64,000 nucleotides of DNA from Knoellia flava TL1 (GCF_000768675.1 NZ_AVPI01000001.1:62001-126000), one strand, 5' to 3'; shown: positions 34,570-43,666, numbered from the stretch's first letter. Translations and numbers: made by a program. Notes: generated by a model not told the origin, from the letters alone.

Positions 34570-35079
34570 TCACTCGACGCGCTTGAGCTCCGCCGAGAGG
34601 TGCGAGGTGAGCGGCTGGCCGACGGCCGCCATGTCCATGACCCAGAGCAGGTTCGACTGGACGTAGCCATACATCCGGTGGCCCGCGGTGTACTCCTTGG
34701 CGTGGGGGCTGCGCATCACCCCGTCGGTGCGGAGCTCGACCTTCGCGGGCTGGGCGTGACCGGCATACATCTCGACGATGCCGGTCGGGTGGGTGAGGAG
34801 CAGCTCGACGTTGGTGCCGTCGGGCGTCTCGGGCACGGGGCGCCAGAACCCGACCTCGGTCGCGAGCGGGCGGACCTTGTCACCGGCCTCGTCGAGGAGC
34901 CAGGTCTGGCTGCGCCACTCGAGGAACGGGCGGCCGTCGTGCCAGCAGTGCACCTCTTGGCCGAAGTTCGCCGATTCGATCGTCGGGTAGCCGACGACGC
35001 CTGCGCCGGCCCACTTGCCGACGAGCCAGGCGAGGGGGGCGAGCTCGGAGGGGAGGTTGGTGTCGAGGTGGAATGCCAC
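34570..35079 (-). CDS. Nitrobindin/FABP-like heme-binding protein
   Basis: A 169-residue beta-barrel protein of the nitrobindin (DUF1794, FABP-like) family. It shows WLVGKWAGAGVVGYPTIESANFGQEV at the N-terminus, HDGRPFLEWRSQTW, the GIVEMYAGHAQP segment, and the C-terminal WVMDMAAVGQPLTSHLSAELKRVE with a conserved histidine that binds heme in the family. It may bind NO or isomerise peroxynitrite. I start at GTG 35079 because a TACGAT -10 box ends 7 nt upstream; the frame is open to 35130. Divergent from the DsrE gene. Confidence 0.85.
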   Translation of the reverse strand: MAFHLDTNLPSELAPLAWLVGKWAGAGVVGYPTIESANFGQEVHCWHDGRPFLEWRSQTWLLDEAGDKVRPLATEVGFWRPVPETPDGTNVELLLTHPTGIVEMYAGHAQPAKVELRTDGVMRSPHAKEYTAGHRMYGYVQSNLLWVMDMAAVGQPLTSHLSAELKRVE

Positions 35080-35086
35080 GAGTGGG

Positions 35087-35092
35087 ATCGTA
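35087..35092 (-). promoter_or_regulatory. -10 box of a leaderless nitrobindin promoter
   Basis: TACGAT on the minus strand ends 7 nt before GTG 35079. Confidence 0.5.
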
Positions 35093-35114
35093 GCCGCAGA
35101 CCTCAGGAGGCCCC

Positions 35115-35519
35115 ATGTCGCTGACCCCACCCGCCACCCCCGCCGAGATGCGGACCGGCACCCGGCCGCTCGTCGTCAAGATCACCTGCGGCGAGGAGGC
35201 CCTCGAGCGGCTCAACCAGGGCCTCACCGTCGCATCGACCGCGCTCGCCACGGGCGCCGACGTGAGCGTCTGGCTCACCGGCGACGCCACGTGGATCGCG
35301 GTGGCGGGTCGCGCCGAGCAGCTGACCCTCCCCCACGGTGCACCCCTGCACGAGCTGCGCGACTCCCTCCTCGAGGGCGGCACCGTCACCGTCTGCGGGC
35401 AGTGCGCGGCTCGTCGCGACCTCGGCCCCGACGACCTTCTCGAGGGAGCAGCCATCCGCGGGGCCGCGGCCTACGTCGAGGAGATCCTCCGCCCCGACGC
35501 CCAGGCGATCGTCTACTGA
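35115..35519 (+). CDS. DsrE-family sulfur-relay-like protein
   Basis: A 134-residue protein with the DsrE-like fold: LVVKITCGEEALERLNQGLTVASTALATGADVSVWL, then GGTVTVCGQCAARRDL with a CxxC motif (residues near 94-97) and IRGAAAYVEEIL. In DsrE proteins a conserved cysteine carries persulfide; here there are two possible ones. It probably shuttles sulfur or handles thiols, with no sulfur-relay partners next to it except the MoaD-like gene 1 kb away. ATG 35115 has a good CAGGAGG ribosome site. It converges on a palindrome at 35549. Confidence 0.83.
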   Translation: MSLTPPATPAEMRTGTRPLVVKITCGEEALERLNQGLTVASTALATGADVSVWLTGDATWIAVAGRAEQLTLPHGAPLHELRDSLLEGGTVTVCGQCAARRDLGPDDLLEGAAIRGAAAYVEEILRPDAQAIVY

Positions 35520-35529
35520 CACAGGCGGC

Positions 35530-35541
35530 GTATGCCGTCCG
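35530..35541 (+). repeat. Copy of the 12-mer GTATGCCGTCCG (intergenic)
   Basis: Exact copy 11 bp past the DsrE stop and 8 bp before the 62-bp palindrome. Confidence 0.7.
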
Positions 35542-35548
35542 CTTCTCT

Positions 35549-35610
35549 CGACTTCTTGCCCTTCCGGGACGGCGAGCGCCAGCGAGCCGTCCCAGCAGGG
35601 CAAGAAGTCG
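35549..35610. repeat. 62-bp palindrome related to family A
   Basis: CGACTTCTTGCCCT pairs with AGGGCAAGAAGTCG (14 bp), then GGGACGGC pairs with GCCGTCCC. It shares the CGACT...TTGC ends and the position between converging genes, but the interior is unrelated. Confidence 0.65.
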
Positions 35611-35622
35611 GAACCGAGGGCG

Positions 35623-36471
35623 TCAGCCGACGAGGATCATCGCGAGGACGTAGACCGGCACGCCGGTGACGAGCACGGAGGCAGCCGCTGCGGTGAGCTG
35701 GCCGCGCAGCCCACGGATCGGCGGCAGCACGCAGAGGACCCGTCGCATGACGTGGGCGAGCGTCGCTGAGACCGCGCCGAGGACGACACCGGCGACGACC
35801 CCGACCTCGTCGACGACCAGGCCACTGACCCCGCCGGCGAGGAAGCCGAGCAGCGCCGCGACGGCGATCATCCACGGCCGCACTCTGGCGATGCTCGCGC
35901 CGAGGTCGGTGAGCGCGGAGACAGCGAGCGCGACGGCGACGACGACGACGACCTCCGGCCCGCCGGAGGTGCGTCCGAGCGGGACCCACGCGGCGCCGAT
36001 CGTCGCGATGGCGATGCCGGCCGCGCTGATCGCGACCGAGCGGGTGAGCCGTGGCCGGCCGTCCTTGCGGACGATCTGGTGGAGGAACATCGTGAGCACG
36101 GCTGCCGCGACGACGACCGGGACGTGCCGGAGGAAGGGGTCGTCGGGCGTGGCGGCCACGGTCGCCGGGGCGAGCACTCCTGCGACGCCGACGGCGAAGG
36201 ACGACCCGAAGCGGCTGGGTGACCCGAGCAGCTCCGGCCACCCCCACGCGAGCGCGAGTCCCAGCCACGCGACCGCGGCAGCGCCGATGGCGTGGTCGGA
36301 GGTCGTGCCGATGGCGAGCAGCACGGCGAGGACGGCCGTCGCCAGGACGATGGGGATGCGTCGCTCGGTCGCCATCGGCGGGAGGATCGGGTTGCGGAGG
36401 TGCGCCTCGCGGGCCGCCCGGCGGGCGGCGCGGGACTCGCTCACCGGCTCGGACGCTTCCACGGTCGGCAT
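35623..36471 (-). CDS. Multi-pass membrane protein, unknown function
   Basis: A 282-residue membrane protein with about 8 hydrophobic segments (for example [78 protein letters not shown], and C-terminal [16 protein letters not shown]) and a basic N-terminal tail ([12 protein letters not shown]). I do not recognise a named family. ATG 36471 is 7 bp after the MoaD-like gene, so they may be co-transcribed. Codon use and membrane pattern make it a real gene. Confidence 0.75.
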   Translation of the reverse strand: MPTVEASEPVSESRAARRAAREAHLRNPILPPMATERRIPIVLATAVLAVLLAIGTTSDHAIGAAAVAWLGLALAWGWPELLGSPSRFGSSFAVGVAGVLAPATVAATPDDPFLRHVPVVVAAAVLTMFLHQIVRKDGRPRLTRSVAISAAGIAIATIGAAWVPLGRTSGGPEVVVVVAVALAVSALTDLGASIARVRPWMIAVAALLGFLAGGVSGLVVDEVGVVAGVVLGAVSATLAHVMRRVLCVLPPIRGLRGQLTAAAASVLVTGVPVYVLAMILVG

Positions 36472-36478
36472 CCTGCCA

Positions 36479-36751
36479 TCACCCCCCGGCGAAGGGCGGG
36501 AGCACTTCGAGGACCTGCCCGTCGGCGACGACGGCCTCGCGCCCGACGGCGCGCCCCTCGAGGAGGACCGAGCAGACGGCGACGACGTCGCGCAGGTCGG
36601 GGTGCATGGCCACGGCGTCATCGAGGACGTCACCCACGGTGGGCCCGGTCTCGATGGTCTCCTCGGTCACGCCTGCCGCCGCCCGAGCACCCGCCCAGTA
36701 GCGCAGGGTCACCGGTCTCAGAGCCCGGCGAGCGCCGTCGATCGTGGTCAT
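36479..36751 (-). CDS. MoaD/ThiS-family small sulfur carrier
   Basis: A 90-residue ubiquitin-like protein: [61 protein letters not shown]. The C-terminal GG needed for thiocarboxylate formation is present (ends PFAGG). MoaD serves molybdopterin, ThiS thiamine; related proteins serve other sulfur transfers. The start ATG 36751 (or GTG 36757) lies next to the divergent glnR. Its activating enzyme is not in the window. The molybdopterin oxidoreductase at 57.5 kb is a possible, distant client. Confidence 0.85.
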   Translation of the reverse strand: MTTIDGARRALRPVTLRYWAGARAAAGVTEETIETGPTVGDVLDDAVAMHPDLRDVVAVCSVLLEGRAVGREAVVADGQVLEVLPPFAGG

Positions 36752-36758
36752 GTCCACC

Positions 36759-36764
36759 TATTCT
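36759..36764 (+). promoter_or_regulatory. -10 box of a leaderless glnR promoter
   Basis: TATTCT ends 7 nt before ATG 36772; no ribosome site is present. Confidence 0.55.
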
Positions 36765-36771
36765 GTGCTGG

Positions 36772-37482
36772 ATGGCCCACCTCTTGCTGCTGACCAACGC
36801 CTTGGCGCCGAGCGCCGAGGTGCTGCCAGCCTTGGGCCTGCTCAGCCACCATGTTCGCATCCTCCCGGCGGAGGCGACGGCCCTCATCGACGCGCCGGCC
36901 GCGGACGCGGTGCTCGTCGACGCCCGTCGCGAGCTCGCCATGGCCCGTTCGCTGTGCCGCGTCATCCGCACGACCGGGCTGTCAGCACCGCTCTTCGCGG
37001 TCCTCACCGAGGGCGGTCTCGCCGGCCTCACCCCCGAGTGGGGCGTCGACGACGTGCTGCTCGACACCGCCGGGCCGGCCGAGGTCGAGGCCCGCCTGCG
37101 GCTCGCGATCGCCCGTGCCCTCGAGGGTGACGGCTCCCCCGACGACGACGTGCGGATCACCGCCGGCGTCCTCGTCATCGACGAGGCGACCTACTCCGTG
37201 CGGCTGCGCGGCAGCGTCCTCGACCTCACCTACAAGGAGTTCGAGCTCCTCAAGTACCTCGCGCAGCACCCGGGCCGGGTCTTCACCCGGGCCCAGCTGC
37301 TCCAGGAGGTCTGGGGCTACGACTACTTCGGCGGCACGCGCACCGTCGACGTCCACGTCCGGCGGCTGCGCGCGAAGCTCGGCTCCGACCACGAGTCCCT
37401 CATCGGCACGGTCCGCAACGTCGGCTACCGCTTCGTCCCCGAGGAGGCCGAGGACACCGAGGCCGCCGAGGTGCCGTCGTGA
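36772..37482 (+). CDS. glnR: Winged-helix response regulator, GlnR-like
   Basis: A 236-residue OmpR-family regulator. The receiver half is atypical: [26 protein letters not shown] at the start, [12 protein letters not shown] supplies one aspartate, but the usual acidic pair and conserved Thr/Lys pocket are weak, as in GlnR which acts without a cognate kinase. The C-terminal half is a complete DNA-binding domain ([53 protein letters not shown]). GlnR controls nitrogen assimilation. The neighbour mshD is the same as in mycobacteria (Rv0818-Rv0819), which supports the name. Stop overlaps the mshD start (GTGA). Confidence 0.87.
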   Translation: MAHLLLLTNALAPSAEVLPALGLLSHHVRILPAEATALIDAPAADAVLVDARRELAMARSLCRVIRTTGLSAPLFAVLTEGGLAGLTPEWGVDDVLLDTAGPAEVEARLRLAIARALEGDGSPDDDVRITAGVLVIDEATYSVRLRGSVLDLTYKEFELLKYLAQHPGRVFTRAQLLQEVWGYDYFGGTRTVDVHVRRLRAKLGSDHESLIGTVRNVGYRFVPEEAEDTEAAEVPS

Positions 37483-38441
37483 GCGACGTGCGCACCGAGA
37501 CCTCGACCTCGCTCGAGCAGGGCGCCGTCGACGACGTCCTCGCGCTCGTCCGCCGGGCCACCGACGCCGACGGCGTCGAGGCGGTCTCCGAGGCCTTCCG
37601 CATCGCGCTCACCTCCGGACGTGGCGGGGTCTCGCACACCCTCGCGTATGCCGGCCCGTCACCGTCCGCGGACCTCCTCGGCTATGCCGCGCTCGACCCG
37701 TCCGGGTCGGCCGAGCTCGTCGTGGACCCCCCGGCTCGTCGTCGAGGTGTCGGCCGGGCACTGCTGCGATCGGTGCTCGACGCCGGGGCCACTGGCGTCT
37801 GGGCGCACGGGGACCTCCCGGCGGCGCGTGCCCTCGCGGCGTCCGAAGGTCTCGTCCCGACCCGCGAGCTGCACGTCATGGAACGACCGGTCCGAGAAGG
37901 CGACGACGTCGACCCTGAGCTCCCTGCGGGCTTCTCGGTCCGGCCCTTCGAGCCCGGCCGCGACGAGCAGGCGTGGCTCGAGGTCAACCGGCTCGCCTTC
38001 GCCTCGCACCCCGAGCAGGGCTCGATCACGCTCGAGGACCTCACCGAGCGCATGGGGCAGGACTGGTTCGATCCCGCAGGCTTCCTCCTCGTCGAGGACA
38101 CCACCGCGACCTCGGACGGGGGCGCGCACCCGCTGGCCGCGTTCCACTGGACGAAGCGTGAGGTCCGCAGCGCTATGGGGCGGGCCCACGCGGCGAACAG
38201 CGACGAAGGAGCTGGACGCCGCGGGGAGGTGTATGTCGTCGGAGTGCACCCGGCATACCAAGGGCGTGGTCTGGCGGGACCGCTCACGGGACTCGGCACG
38301 GCATACCTCGCCCGCCAGGGCGTGACGACGATCGAGCTCTACGTCGACGGCGACAACACGCGGGCGCTCGCGACCTACCGGCGCGCCGGGTTCGAGGACG
38401 CGGCCGTCCACGTGGTCTACGGGCGACCGACCGCGCCGTAG
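37479..38441 (+). CDS. mshD: Mycothiol synthase (acetyltransferase)
   Basis: A 320-residue protein with two GNAT domains. The first (about 1-130) has [17 protein letters not shown]; the second carries [23 protein letters not shown], the acetyl-CoA site, and [20 protein letters not shown]. MshD acetylates Cys-GlcN-Ins, the final mycothiol step. The GTG start overlaps the glnR stop. With mshA at 24.4 kb and the mycothiol dehydrogenase at 12.7 kb the window has several parts of this pathway; mshC is absent. Complete for the family. Confidence 0.92.
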   Translation: MSDVRTETSTSLEQGAVDDVLALVRRATDADGVEAVSEAFRIALTSGRGGVSHTLAYAGPSPSADLLGYAALDPSGSAELVVDPPARRRGVGRALLRSVLDAGATGVWAHGDLPAARALAASEGLVPTRELHVMERPVREGDDVDPELPAGFSVRPFEPGRDEQAWLEVNRLAFASHPEQGSITLEDLTERMGQDWFDPAGFLLVEDTTATSDGGAHPLAAFHWTKREVRSAMGRAHAANSDEGAGRRGEVYVVGVHPAYQGRGLAGPLTGLGTAYLARQGVTTIELYVDGDNTRALATYRRAGFEDAAVHVVYGRPTAP

Positions 38442-38483
38442 AGTGGGCCGGTCCATCCGAGGGCTGACCGCGAGGAAGAGCAC

Positions 38484-40181
38484 GTGACCGACACCCGTCC
38501 CGAGGGCGCCGAGGCCGACCCCGAGGGCGCCGGACCGCCGCCGCAGGTCGCCGCCAAGGTCGACAGCGTCGCGCGCAACAGCGCGGTCATGGCGATCGGC
38601 ACGTTCGGCTCGCGCATCCTCGGCTTCATCCGTGGGGCCCTCCTCACGGTGGCGATCGGCGCCGGCGTCGCGGCCGACTCGTTCACGATCTCCAACACGC
38701 TGCCGACCCAGCTCTTCGTCCTCATCAACGGCGGGCTCATCTCCGCGCTGCTCATCCCCCAGCTCACCAAGGCGATGCTGCGCAAGGACGGCGGGCAGGA
38801 CTTCAGCGACCGGCTCATCACGCTGTGCCTGCTCGTCCTCGGCGGCGCGACGCTCCTCTCGGTGGCGATGACCCCGTGGATCGTCGACTGGCTCACCAAG
38901 GAGAACGCGGGCGAGGCGTTCGTCGACCTCACGACGTTCATGGCTTACATCTGCATGCCGCAGCTCTTCTTCTACGGCCTGTATGCCGTCCTCGGCCAGG
39001 TCCTGCAGGCGCGAGGCAGCTTCCTCGCGTTCGCGTGGGCGCCGGCCTGGGCCAACATCGTCCAGATCGCCGGGCTCGGCTGGTTCATCTCGCAGTGGGG
39101 GCGCCAGCCCGACGTCGACCCGTGGACGACCGAGATGATCCTCGTCCTCGGCCTGAGCACGACCCTCGGCATCGTCATCCAGGGCCTCAGCCTCGCGTGG
39201 CCGCTGTGGCGCTCGGGCTTCCGCTACCGGCCGCGGTTCGGCTGGCGCGGCTACGGCTTCGGCGACATGTCGCGGATGACGGGCTGGACCGTCGCGGCGC
39301 TCGTCATCTCGCAGTTCTACGGGTTCGTGAGCACGAAGGTCATGTCGCCCGAGAGCGTCGGCGGACCGTCCGTCGCGGGCAACGCCGTGCAGGGCTACGC
39401 CTACAGCCTCTACATCCTCCCCCACTCGATCATCACGACCTCGATCGTCACGGCGCTCTTCCCCGCCATGTCGAGGGCGCACGAGACCGGTGACCTCGCC
39501 GAGCTGCGCCGCCGCGTCGTCAGCGGGCTCACGAGCCCGGCGGTGCTGCTCCTCCCTGCCGTCGCGGCGTTCATCGCGCTCGGGCGGCCGATGGCGAAGA
39601 CGCTCTTCTGGGGCACCCGCTACGCCCCGAGCCGGGGCATCGACGAGCCGGGCAGCATCGCCCTCGTCCTCGCGATCATGGCGGTCGGGCTCATGCCGTT
39701 CGGGATCACCGCGCTCAAGCAGCGCTACTGCTTCGCCCGCGGCGACGGGTGGATGAACTTCTGGCTCGTCGCCCTCATGACGGCGGTCAACCTCGCCGGT
39801 GCGGCCGTCGCCTACTGGGTCTCGCCGCCGGAGTACGTCGTCGCGACGGTGGCCGCCGGTGCGTCCATCGCCAACATCGTCTCGGCCGCGGCGTTCCTCG
39901 TCGTCGCCAGGGGCCAGCTCGACGGGCTCGGGATGGGGCGGGTCCTCAACCTGTGGGCGCGACTCGCACTCGCGTCGGCCGTGGCCGGTGTCGCCGGGTG
40001 GGGCGCCTCGACGCTCGTCTTCGACCCGGCGAGCCCGCTGCTCGCCCACGTGCTCGCCCTCGCCGTCGGCGGTGCCGTCCTCGGCGTCGTCTTCCTCGCG
40101 CTGGCGAAGGCGCTGCGGATCCGCGAGGTCGACGACATGCTCGCGCCAATCCTGCGCCGCCTCCCCCTCCCCGGCCGCTGA
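38484..40181 (+). CDS. murJ: Lipid II flippase, MurJ/MviN family
   Basis: A 565-residue membrane protein with about 14 helices. Family features: SVARNSAVMAIGTFGSRILGFIRGALL at the N-terminus, NTLPTQLFVLINGGLISALLIPQL, FFYGLYAVLGQVLQARGSF, and LPHSIITTSIVTALFPAMSR. MurJ moves lipid II across the membrane for peptidoglycan assembly. Unlike the long mycobacterial MviN there is no pseudokinase or extracellular extension. GTG 38484 has a GAGGAAG ribosome site; a TAGAGT box at 38439 may be the promoter. The gene ends near a palindrome, facing the peptidoglycan-bridge genes. Confidence 0.9.
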   Translation: MTDTRPEGAEADPEGAGPPPQVAAKVDSVARNSAVMAIGTFGSRILGFIRGALLTVAIGAGVAADSFTISNTLPTQLFVLINGGLISALLIPQLTKAMLRKDGGQDFSDRLITLCLLVLGGATLLSVAMTPWIVDWLTKENAGEAFVDLTTFMAYICMPQLFFYGLYAVLGQVLQARGSFLAFAWAPAWANIVQIAGLGWFISQWGRQPDVDPWTTEMILVLGLSTTLGIVIQGLSLAWPLWRSGFRYRPRFGWRGYGFGDMSRMTGWTVAALVISQFYGFVSTKVMSPESVGGPSVAGNAVQGYAYSLYILPHSIITTSIVTALFPAMSRAHETGDLAELRRRVVSGLTSPAVLLLPAVAAFIALGRPMAKTLFWGTRYAPSRGIDEPGSIALVLAIMAVGLMPFGITALKQRYCFARGDGWMNFWLVALMTAVNLAGAAVAYWVSPPEYVVATVAAGASIANIVSAAAFLVVARGQLDGLGMGRVLNLWARLALASAVAGVAGWGASTLVFDPASPLLAHVLALAVGGAVLGVVFLALAKALRIREVDDMLAPILRRLPLPGR

Positions 40182-40195
40182 CCCCGCTCGCGTTC

Positions 40196-40268
40196 CGACT
40201 AATTGCGCAGGAGCGACACAAAACCCGTGGTTTCGGGCTGATTTGTGTCGCTCCTGCGCAATAAGTCG
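40196..40268. repeat. 73-bp palindrome, family A copy 3
   Basis: CGACTAATTGCGCAGGAGCG begins it and CGCTCCTGCGCAATAAGTCG ends it; 27-bp arms with one mismatch, tip hairpin CCCG/CGGG. Between converging murJ and the ATP-grasp gene. Confidence 0.87.
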
Positions 40269-40275
40269 GGGTCTG

Positions 40276-41589
40276 TCAGCGGCGGGGGAGGTCGCTGTCG
40301 GCGGGCTCGCCGCCGGGGTGGTAGGCCGCCTCGGGGTCGTAGTACTGGTGGAACTTGCGGTCGTAGCTCACGCCCGCCGCGAGGATCTTGGCCCACCGCA
40401 CGGGGTTCTTCTCGGCGCGGTAGTGCAGCGGGTTGCGCAGCCCTCCGGCCTTGATGACCCGCTTCGTGCGCGCCCACAGGTCGGGGTGACGCGCGATCGC
40501 CCACCTGATCGTCCGCACGGGCACGACGGAGTAGACCGTCTCGGTGTCGGCCTCGACGATCTCGAACTCCTCGGGGAGGTTGTCGTGGACGTACTCGTCG
40601 ACGTACCACCGCACCGGGTTGAAGCCGGTCCCCGTGACGTAGTAGTTCGACCGGCCCAGCCGCGGGTTGAGCTCGAAGAACTTCGTCTTCCCGTCGCGCG
40701 GGTCGTACTTGAGGTCGAAGTTCGCGTAACCGACCCATTTCAGCTCGGCGAGCAGCCGCACCGCCTCGTCGACGATCTCGCGGTTCTGGCCGGTGAGGAT
40801 CGCGGCCGGGACCCCGAGCAGCCCGGGCGAGTGCTCCTCGATGAGCGTGCGGCCGTAGGACGCGAACCGCACCCGCGAGTCCCGGTCGCAGTAACAGGTG
40901 AGGATCCGCATGCCCGTGTCGTCACCGGGGATCCGGTCCTGGACGATGAGCGTCTCGCGGTAGCCGGACGCCTGCACCCGCCGCACGAGGTCGCGCAGCT
41001 CGTCGGGCGAGGCGACCGTGTGCACCTTGGCCTGGCCCTCGAAGGTCACGGCGTTCCACGCCGCCGGAGCGGTCGGCTTGACGATGAGCGGGTAGCCCTC
41101 GCTGGGCAGCTCCGCCGCCGAGACGTCGTATGCCGTGTCGCCCAGGTCGATGAACGTCGTCGCCGGGGTCGTCACGCCCGCCGCCTGCGCCGCCTCCTCG
41201 AAGGTGTGCTTGCGGGTTGCCCGGGCGAGCGGACCGGCGCCGACGTAGGGCACCTTCCAGGAGGCGTCGAGCCGGTCGCGCATGAGGGCGATGACGTCGA
41301 CGAGGGAGTCGGAGGTAGCGAGCAGGATCTTGGGCTGGTCGAGCTCGGCGAACGGCGAGCCCAGCAGCGCCTCGGCGAGCACGTCGGGGTCGTGGGCGTC
41401 CTTGCAGTCGACCACCTCGAGGATCGCCGAGTTCTCGACGACCCACGACGTGGCGCCGGTGACGACGAGGGAGCGGACGGCATACGCCTCGTGGAAGGCG
41501 CGCACGAGCGAGTAGCCACCCACGTGCGCGCCTACGATGACCGGCACGAAGGGCTGGTCGGCAATGGAGTCGAAAGCGCTGTCGGACAA
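40276..41589 (-). CDS. ATP-grasp ligase, D-aspartate-ligase-like
   Basis: A 437-residue protein. The N-terminal PreATP-like part VPVIVGAHVGGYSLVRAFHEAY precedes an ATP-grasp core: YPLIVKPTAPAAWNAV (lysine for ATP), LIVQDRIPGDD (adenine/Mg region), YANFDLKYDPRDGKTKFFELNPRLG (Mg-binding E-x-N). The fold resembles Asl(fm), the ligase that adds D-Asp to the peptidoglycan lysine in Enterococcus. The start is TTG 41589 with GAGGGGCGG upstream, 13 nt after the femX stop. It is cotranscribed with femX, with an aspartate racemase divergent from femX. The amino acid is inferred. Confidence 0.7.
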   Translation of the reverse strand: MSDSAFDSIADQPFVPVIVGAHVGGYSLVRAFHEAYAVRSLVVTGATSWVVENSAILEVVDCKDAHDPDVLAEALLGSPFAELDQPKILLATSDSLVDVIALMRDRLDASWKVPYVGAGPLARATRKHTFEEAAQAAGVTTPATTFIDLGDTAYDVSAAELPSEGYPLIVKPTAPAAWNAVTFEGQAKVHTVASPDELRDLVRRVQASGYRETLIVQDRIPGDDTGMRILTCYCDRDSRVRFASYGRTLIEEHSPGLLGVPAAILTGQNREIVDEAVRLLAELKWVGYANFDLKYDPRDGKTKFFELNPRLGRSNYYVTGTGFNPVRWYVDEYVHDNLPEEFEIVEADTETVYSVVPVRTIRWAIARHPDLWARTKRVIKAGGLRNPLHYRAEKNPVRWAKILAAGVSYDRKFHQYYDPEAAYHPGGEPADSDLPRR

Positions 41590-41602
41590 CGGAACCCGCC
41601 CC

Positions 41603-42829
41603 TCAGCGACGCTTGTAGACGCGGACGAGGAGGTCGACGAGCCGACCTGCGAGGGGACGGAGACTCTTGGTGAACTCACCGGCATACTCGCGTCGTTCCG
41701 GGTTCCACTGGCGCTTGAACTCCTCGAGGCCCTCGGAGGCGTCGATGCCGCCGAAGTCGAAGGTCGTCACGCCCTTGGCCGCCGCGTCCTGCATGATCCG
41801 CCAGACCATGAGGTAGTTGGGGCGCAGGTTGCGGTGCTCGTCGGACGACGCGGCGTAGAGGTAGGAGCCGCGGGTGCCGCACGTCGCGAAGATCGACCCG
41901 GCGAGGTACTGGCCGTCGGGGTGCTGCGCGTGCGCCGCCTCGAAGCCGGGGATCGACTCCTCCTTCTTGGCGATCGTCTCCTCGAGCTGGGCCACTTGGC
42001 GGTCGGCCTTCTCGGAGGGGTACTTCTCGCGCTTGGCCCGCGCCTTCTCGAGCTGGGCGCGGGTGTCCTCGACGGCCTTGCGGGCCTTGGCCGCCGCGGC
42101 GCCGTGGTCGAGCTTGACGAGGGAGACGACGATGTCGTCGGTCGGCGAAAGAACGTCGACGAGGGTCGTGAAGTAGTCCTTGCTGCGGATGCCGAAGCCG
42201 TCGCGCGCACCGGTGACCTTCATGAGCTCGTAGAAGGCGTCGATGCCGTCGCGTCCGGCGGACTCGTAGACGAGGCCGGACTTCTCGCCCTTGCGGATCG
42301 ACTGGCGGGTGCCCTGCGAGAGCTCCTTCTCGAGCCGGTCAAGGTCGCTGATGTCGGTGACCATGCGCAATGCGGGCTGGGCGAGGGTCTTCGCGGCGTC
42401 CTCGCCGGGGTCGGTCCGGGTGAAGCCGCGCGACTCGAGAGCCGGGCGCACGTCGGGGTCGTCGATGCGGACGGCCGGGTCGATGCGGAGCAGGACGCCT
42501 CGGTTGGCCTTGGCGACCCGGCTCACCTCGCCGAGGAGCGCGTCGACGGACTCGCCGTCGGCCCAGTCGACGACGAACCCGCGCGGGCAGTAGGCGAGCG
42601 CCAGCGGGAGCACCGGGGTGCGGCGGAAGAGGATGAGCGCTGCGCCGGTGACCTCGTCACCGCCGTCAGGTCCCGCACCCTTGCGGCCGACGGCAACCGT
42701 GCGCCAGGTCCAGCCGGTGTGCTCCTTCTCCCGGCCCCATGGGGTCGTTTGCATGAGGTGCCCGTGGGGGTGGTCACGGACGAAGTCGTCGTGCTCGCGG
42801 TCGGTGAGGTCGAGGGCGGCGAGTGCCAC
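41603..42829 (-). CDS. FemX/FemAB-family peptidoglycan bridge aminoacyltransferase
   Basis: A 408-residue protein with two acetyltransferase-type folds: HGHLMQTTPWGREKEHTGW and RGFVVDWADGESVD in the first, YLMVWRIMQDAAAKGVTTFDFGGI in the second. A charged helical coiled-coil arm (about residues 255-310: KARKAVEDTRAQLEKARAKREK) is typical of FemX/FemAB. The family adds an amino acid (Gly, Ser or Ala) from aminoacyl-tRNA onto the side chain of lipid II stem peptide. GTG 42829 has GGAG 5 nt upstream. First gene of a unit with the ATP-grasp ligase. Confidence 0.85.
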   Translation of the reverse strand: MALAALDLTDREHDDFVRDHPHGHLMQTTPWGREKEHTGWTWRTVAVGRKGAGPDGGDEVTGAALILFRRTPVLPLALAYCPRGFVVDWADGESVDALLGEVSRVAKANRGVLLRIDPAVRIDDPDVRPALESRGFTRTDPGEDAAKTLAQPALRMVTDISDLDRLEKELSQGTRQSIRKGEKSGLVYESAGRDGIDAFYELMKVTGARDGFGIRSKDYFTTLVDVLSPTDDIVVSLVKLDHGAAAAKARKAVEDTRAQLEKARAKREKYPSEKADRQVAQLEETIAKKEESIPGFEAAHAQHPDGQYLAGSIFATCGTRGSYLYAASSDEHRNLRPNYLMVWRIMQDAAAKGVTTFDFGGIDASEGLEEFKRQWNPERREYAGEFTKSLRPLAGRLVDLLVRVYKRR

Positions 42830-42885
42830 GGAGCTCCTACGTCGGGGGCCGGTCAAGGATCGCTCGCGAGTCTATCGGCCGGGGT

Positions 42886-42891
42886 TAGGCT
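42886..42891 (+). promoter_or_regulatory. -10 box of a leaderless racemase promoter
   Basis: TAGGCT ends 6 nt before GTG 42898; the divergent femX starts at 42829. Confidence 0.5.
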
Positions 42892-42897
42892 CGATCC

Positions 42898-43605
42898 GTG
42901 CGCAACGAACCAGTCGGCATCCTCGGCGGGATCGGGCCGATGGCCACCGTCTACTTCATGCGGCGCGTCCTCGACCTGACCGACGCCTCCCGCGACCAGG
43001 ACCACGTCGACATGCTCGTGTGGAACCACGCGAGCATCCCGGACCGGACGGCATACCTCGTGGGCGACTCGCCCGACAGCCCGGGACCGGTGATGGCGCA
43101 GGACGCGAGGGAGCTCGAGCGCGCGGGCGCGAAGTTCATCGCCGTGCCGTGCAACACCGCCCAGGCCTTCCAGGACGAGGTCGCGGCCGCCGTGGACATC
43201 CCGGTCATCGACATCGTCCAGGAGACGATCGCCGCCGCCCGCGCCGCCGTGCCCGGGCTCTCGGCCGTCGGCATCCTCGCGACCGACGGCACGCTGCGCG
43301 CCGAGACCTACCACCGGGCGGCGCGTGCCGCCGGGCTCACGCCCGTCGCTCCGGACGACGTCGTCCAGAAGGACGTCATGTCGATGATCTACGACGGGGT
43401 GAAGGCCGGTATGCCGGTCGAGCGTGACCGCTTCGACGCGGCGGTCACGCACCTGCGCGACAAAGGCGCCGGCGCGGTCCTGCTGGCCTGCACCGAGCTC
43501 TCGATCCTGCGCACCGACCTCGCGGTCGACGACCACGACGTTGTCGACTCGCTCGACGCGCTCGCCGCGCGCACCGTGACGATGGCCGGCGGACGCCTGC
43601 GCTGA
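42898..43605 (+). CDS. Aspartate/glutamate racemase family protein
   Basis: A 235-residue racemase of the cofactor-independent two-cysteine type. C85 in FIAVPCNTAQAF and the second cysteine in AVLLACTELSIL are both present; the N-terminal GILGGIGPMATVYFM is the family signature. It converts L- and D-aspartate or glutamate. It is divergent from femX and the ATP-grasp ligase, so it probably supplies D-Asp for the bridge. The start is fixed by the leaderless box. MurI-type glutamate racemases are a different branch; the name racD is not used because the substrate is unproven. Confidence 0.85.
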   Translation: MRNEPVGILGGIGPMATVYFMRRVLDLTDASRDQDHVDMLVWNHASIPDRTAYLVGDSPDSPGPVMAQDARELERAGAKFIAVPCNTAQAFQDEVAAAVDIPVIDIVQETIAAARAAVPGLSAVGILATDGTLRAETYHRAARAAGLTPVAPDDVVQKDVMSMIYDGVKAGMPVERDRFDAAVTHLRDKGAGAVLLACTELSILRTDLAVDDHDVVDSLDALAARTVTMAGGRLR

Positions 43606-43638
43606 GCGGAGACCGCCCTGTGGCGCACGTCTCCCGTT

Positions 43639-43660
43639 GTTCACCCGATGCTGACACGAT
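43639..43660 (+). promoter_or_regulatory. PHO-box-like repeats upstream of ppk
   Basis: GTTCACCCGAT followed directly by GCTGACACGAT, two 11-nt units, the second weaker. Ends 6 nt before ATG 43667. Confidence 0.4.
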
Positions 43661-43666
43661 GAACCC

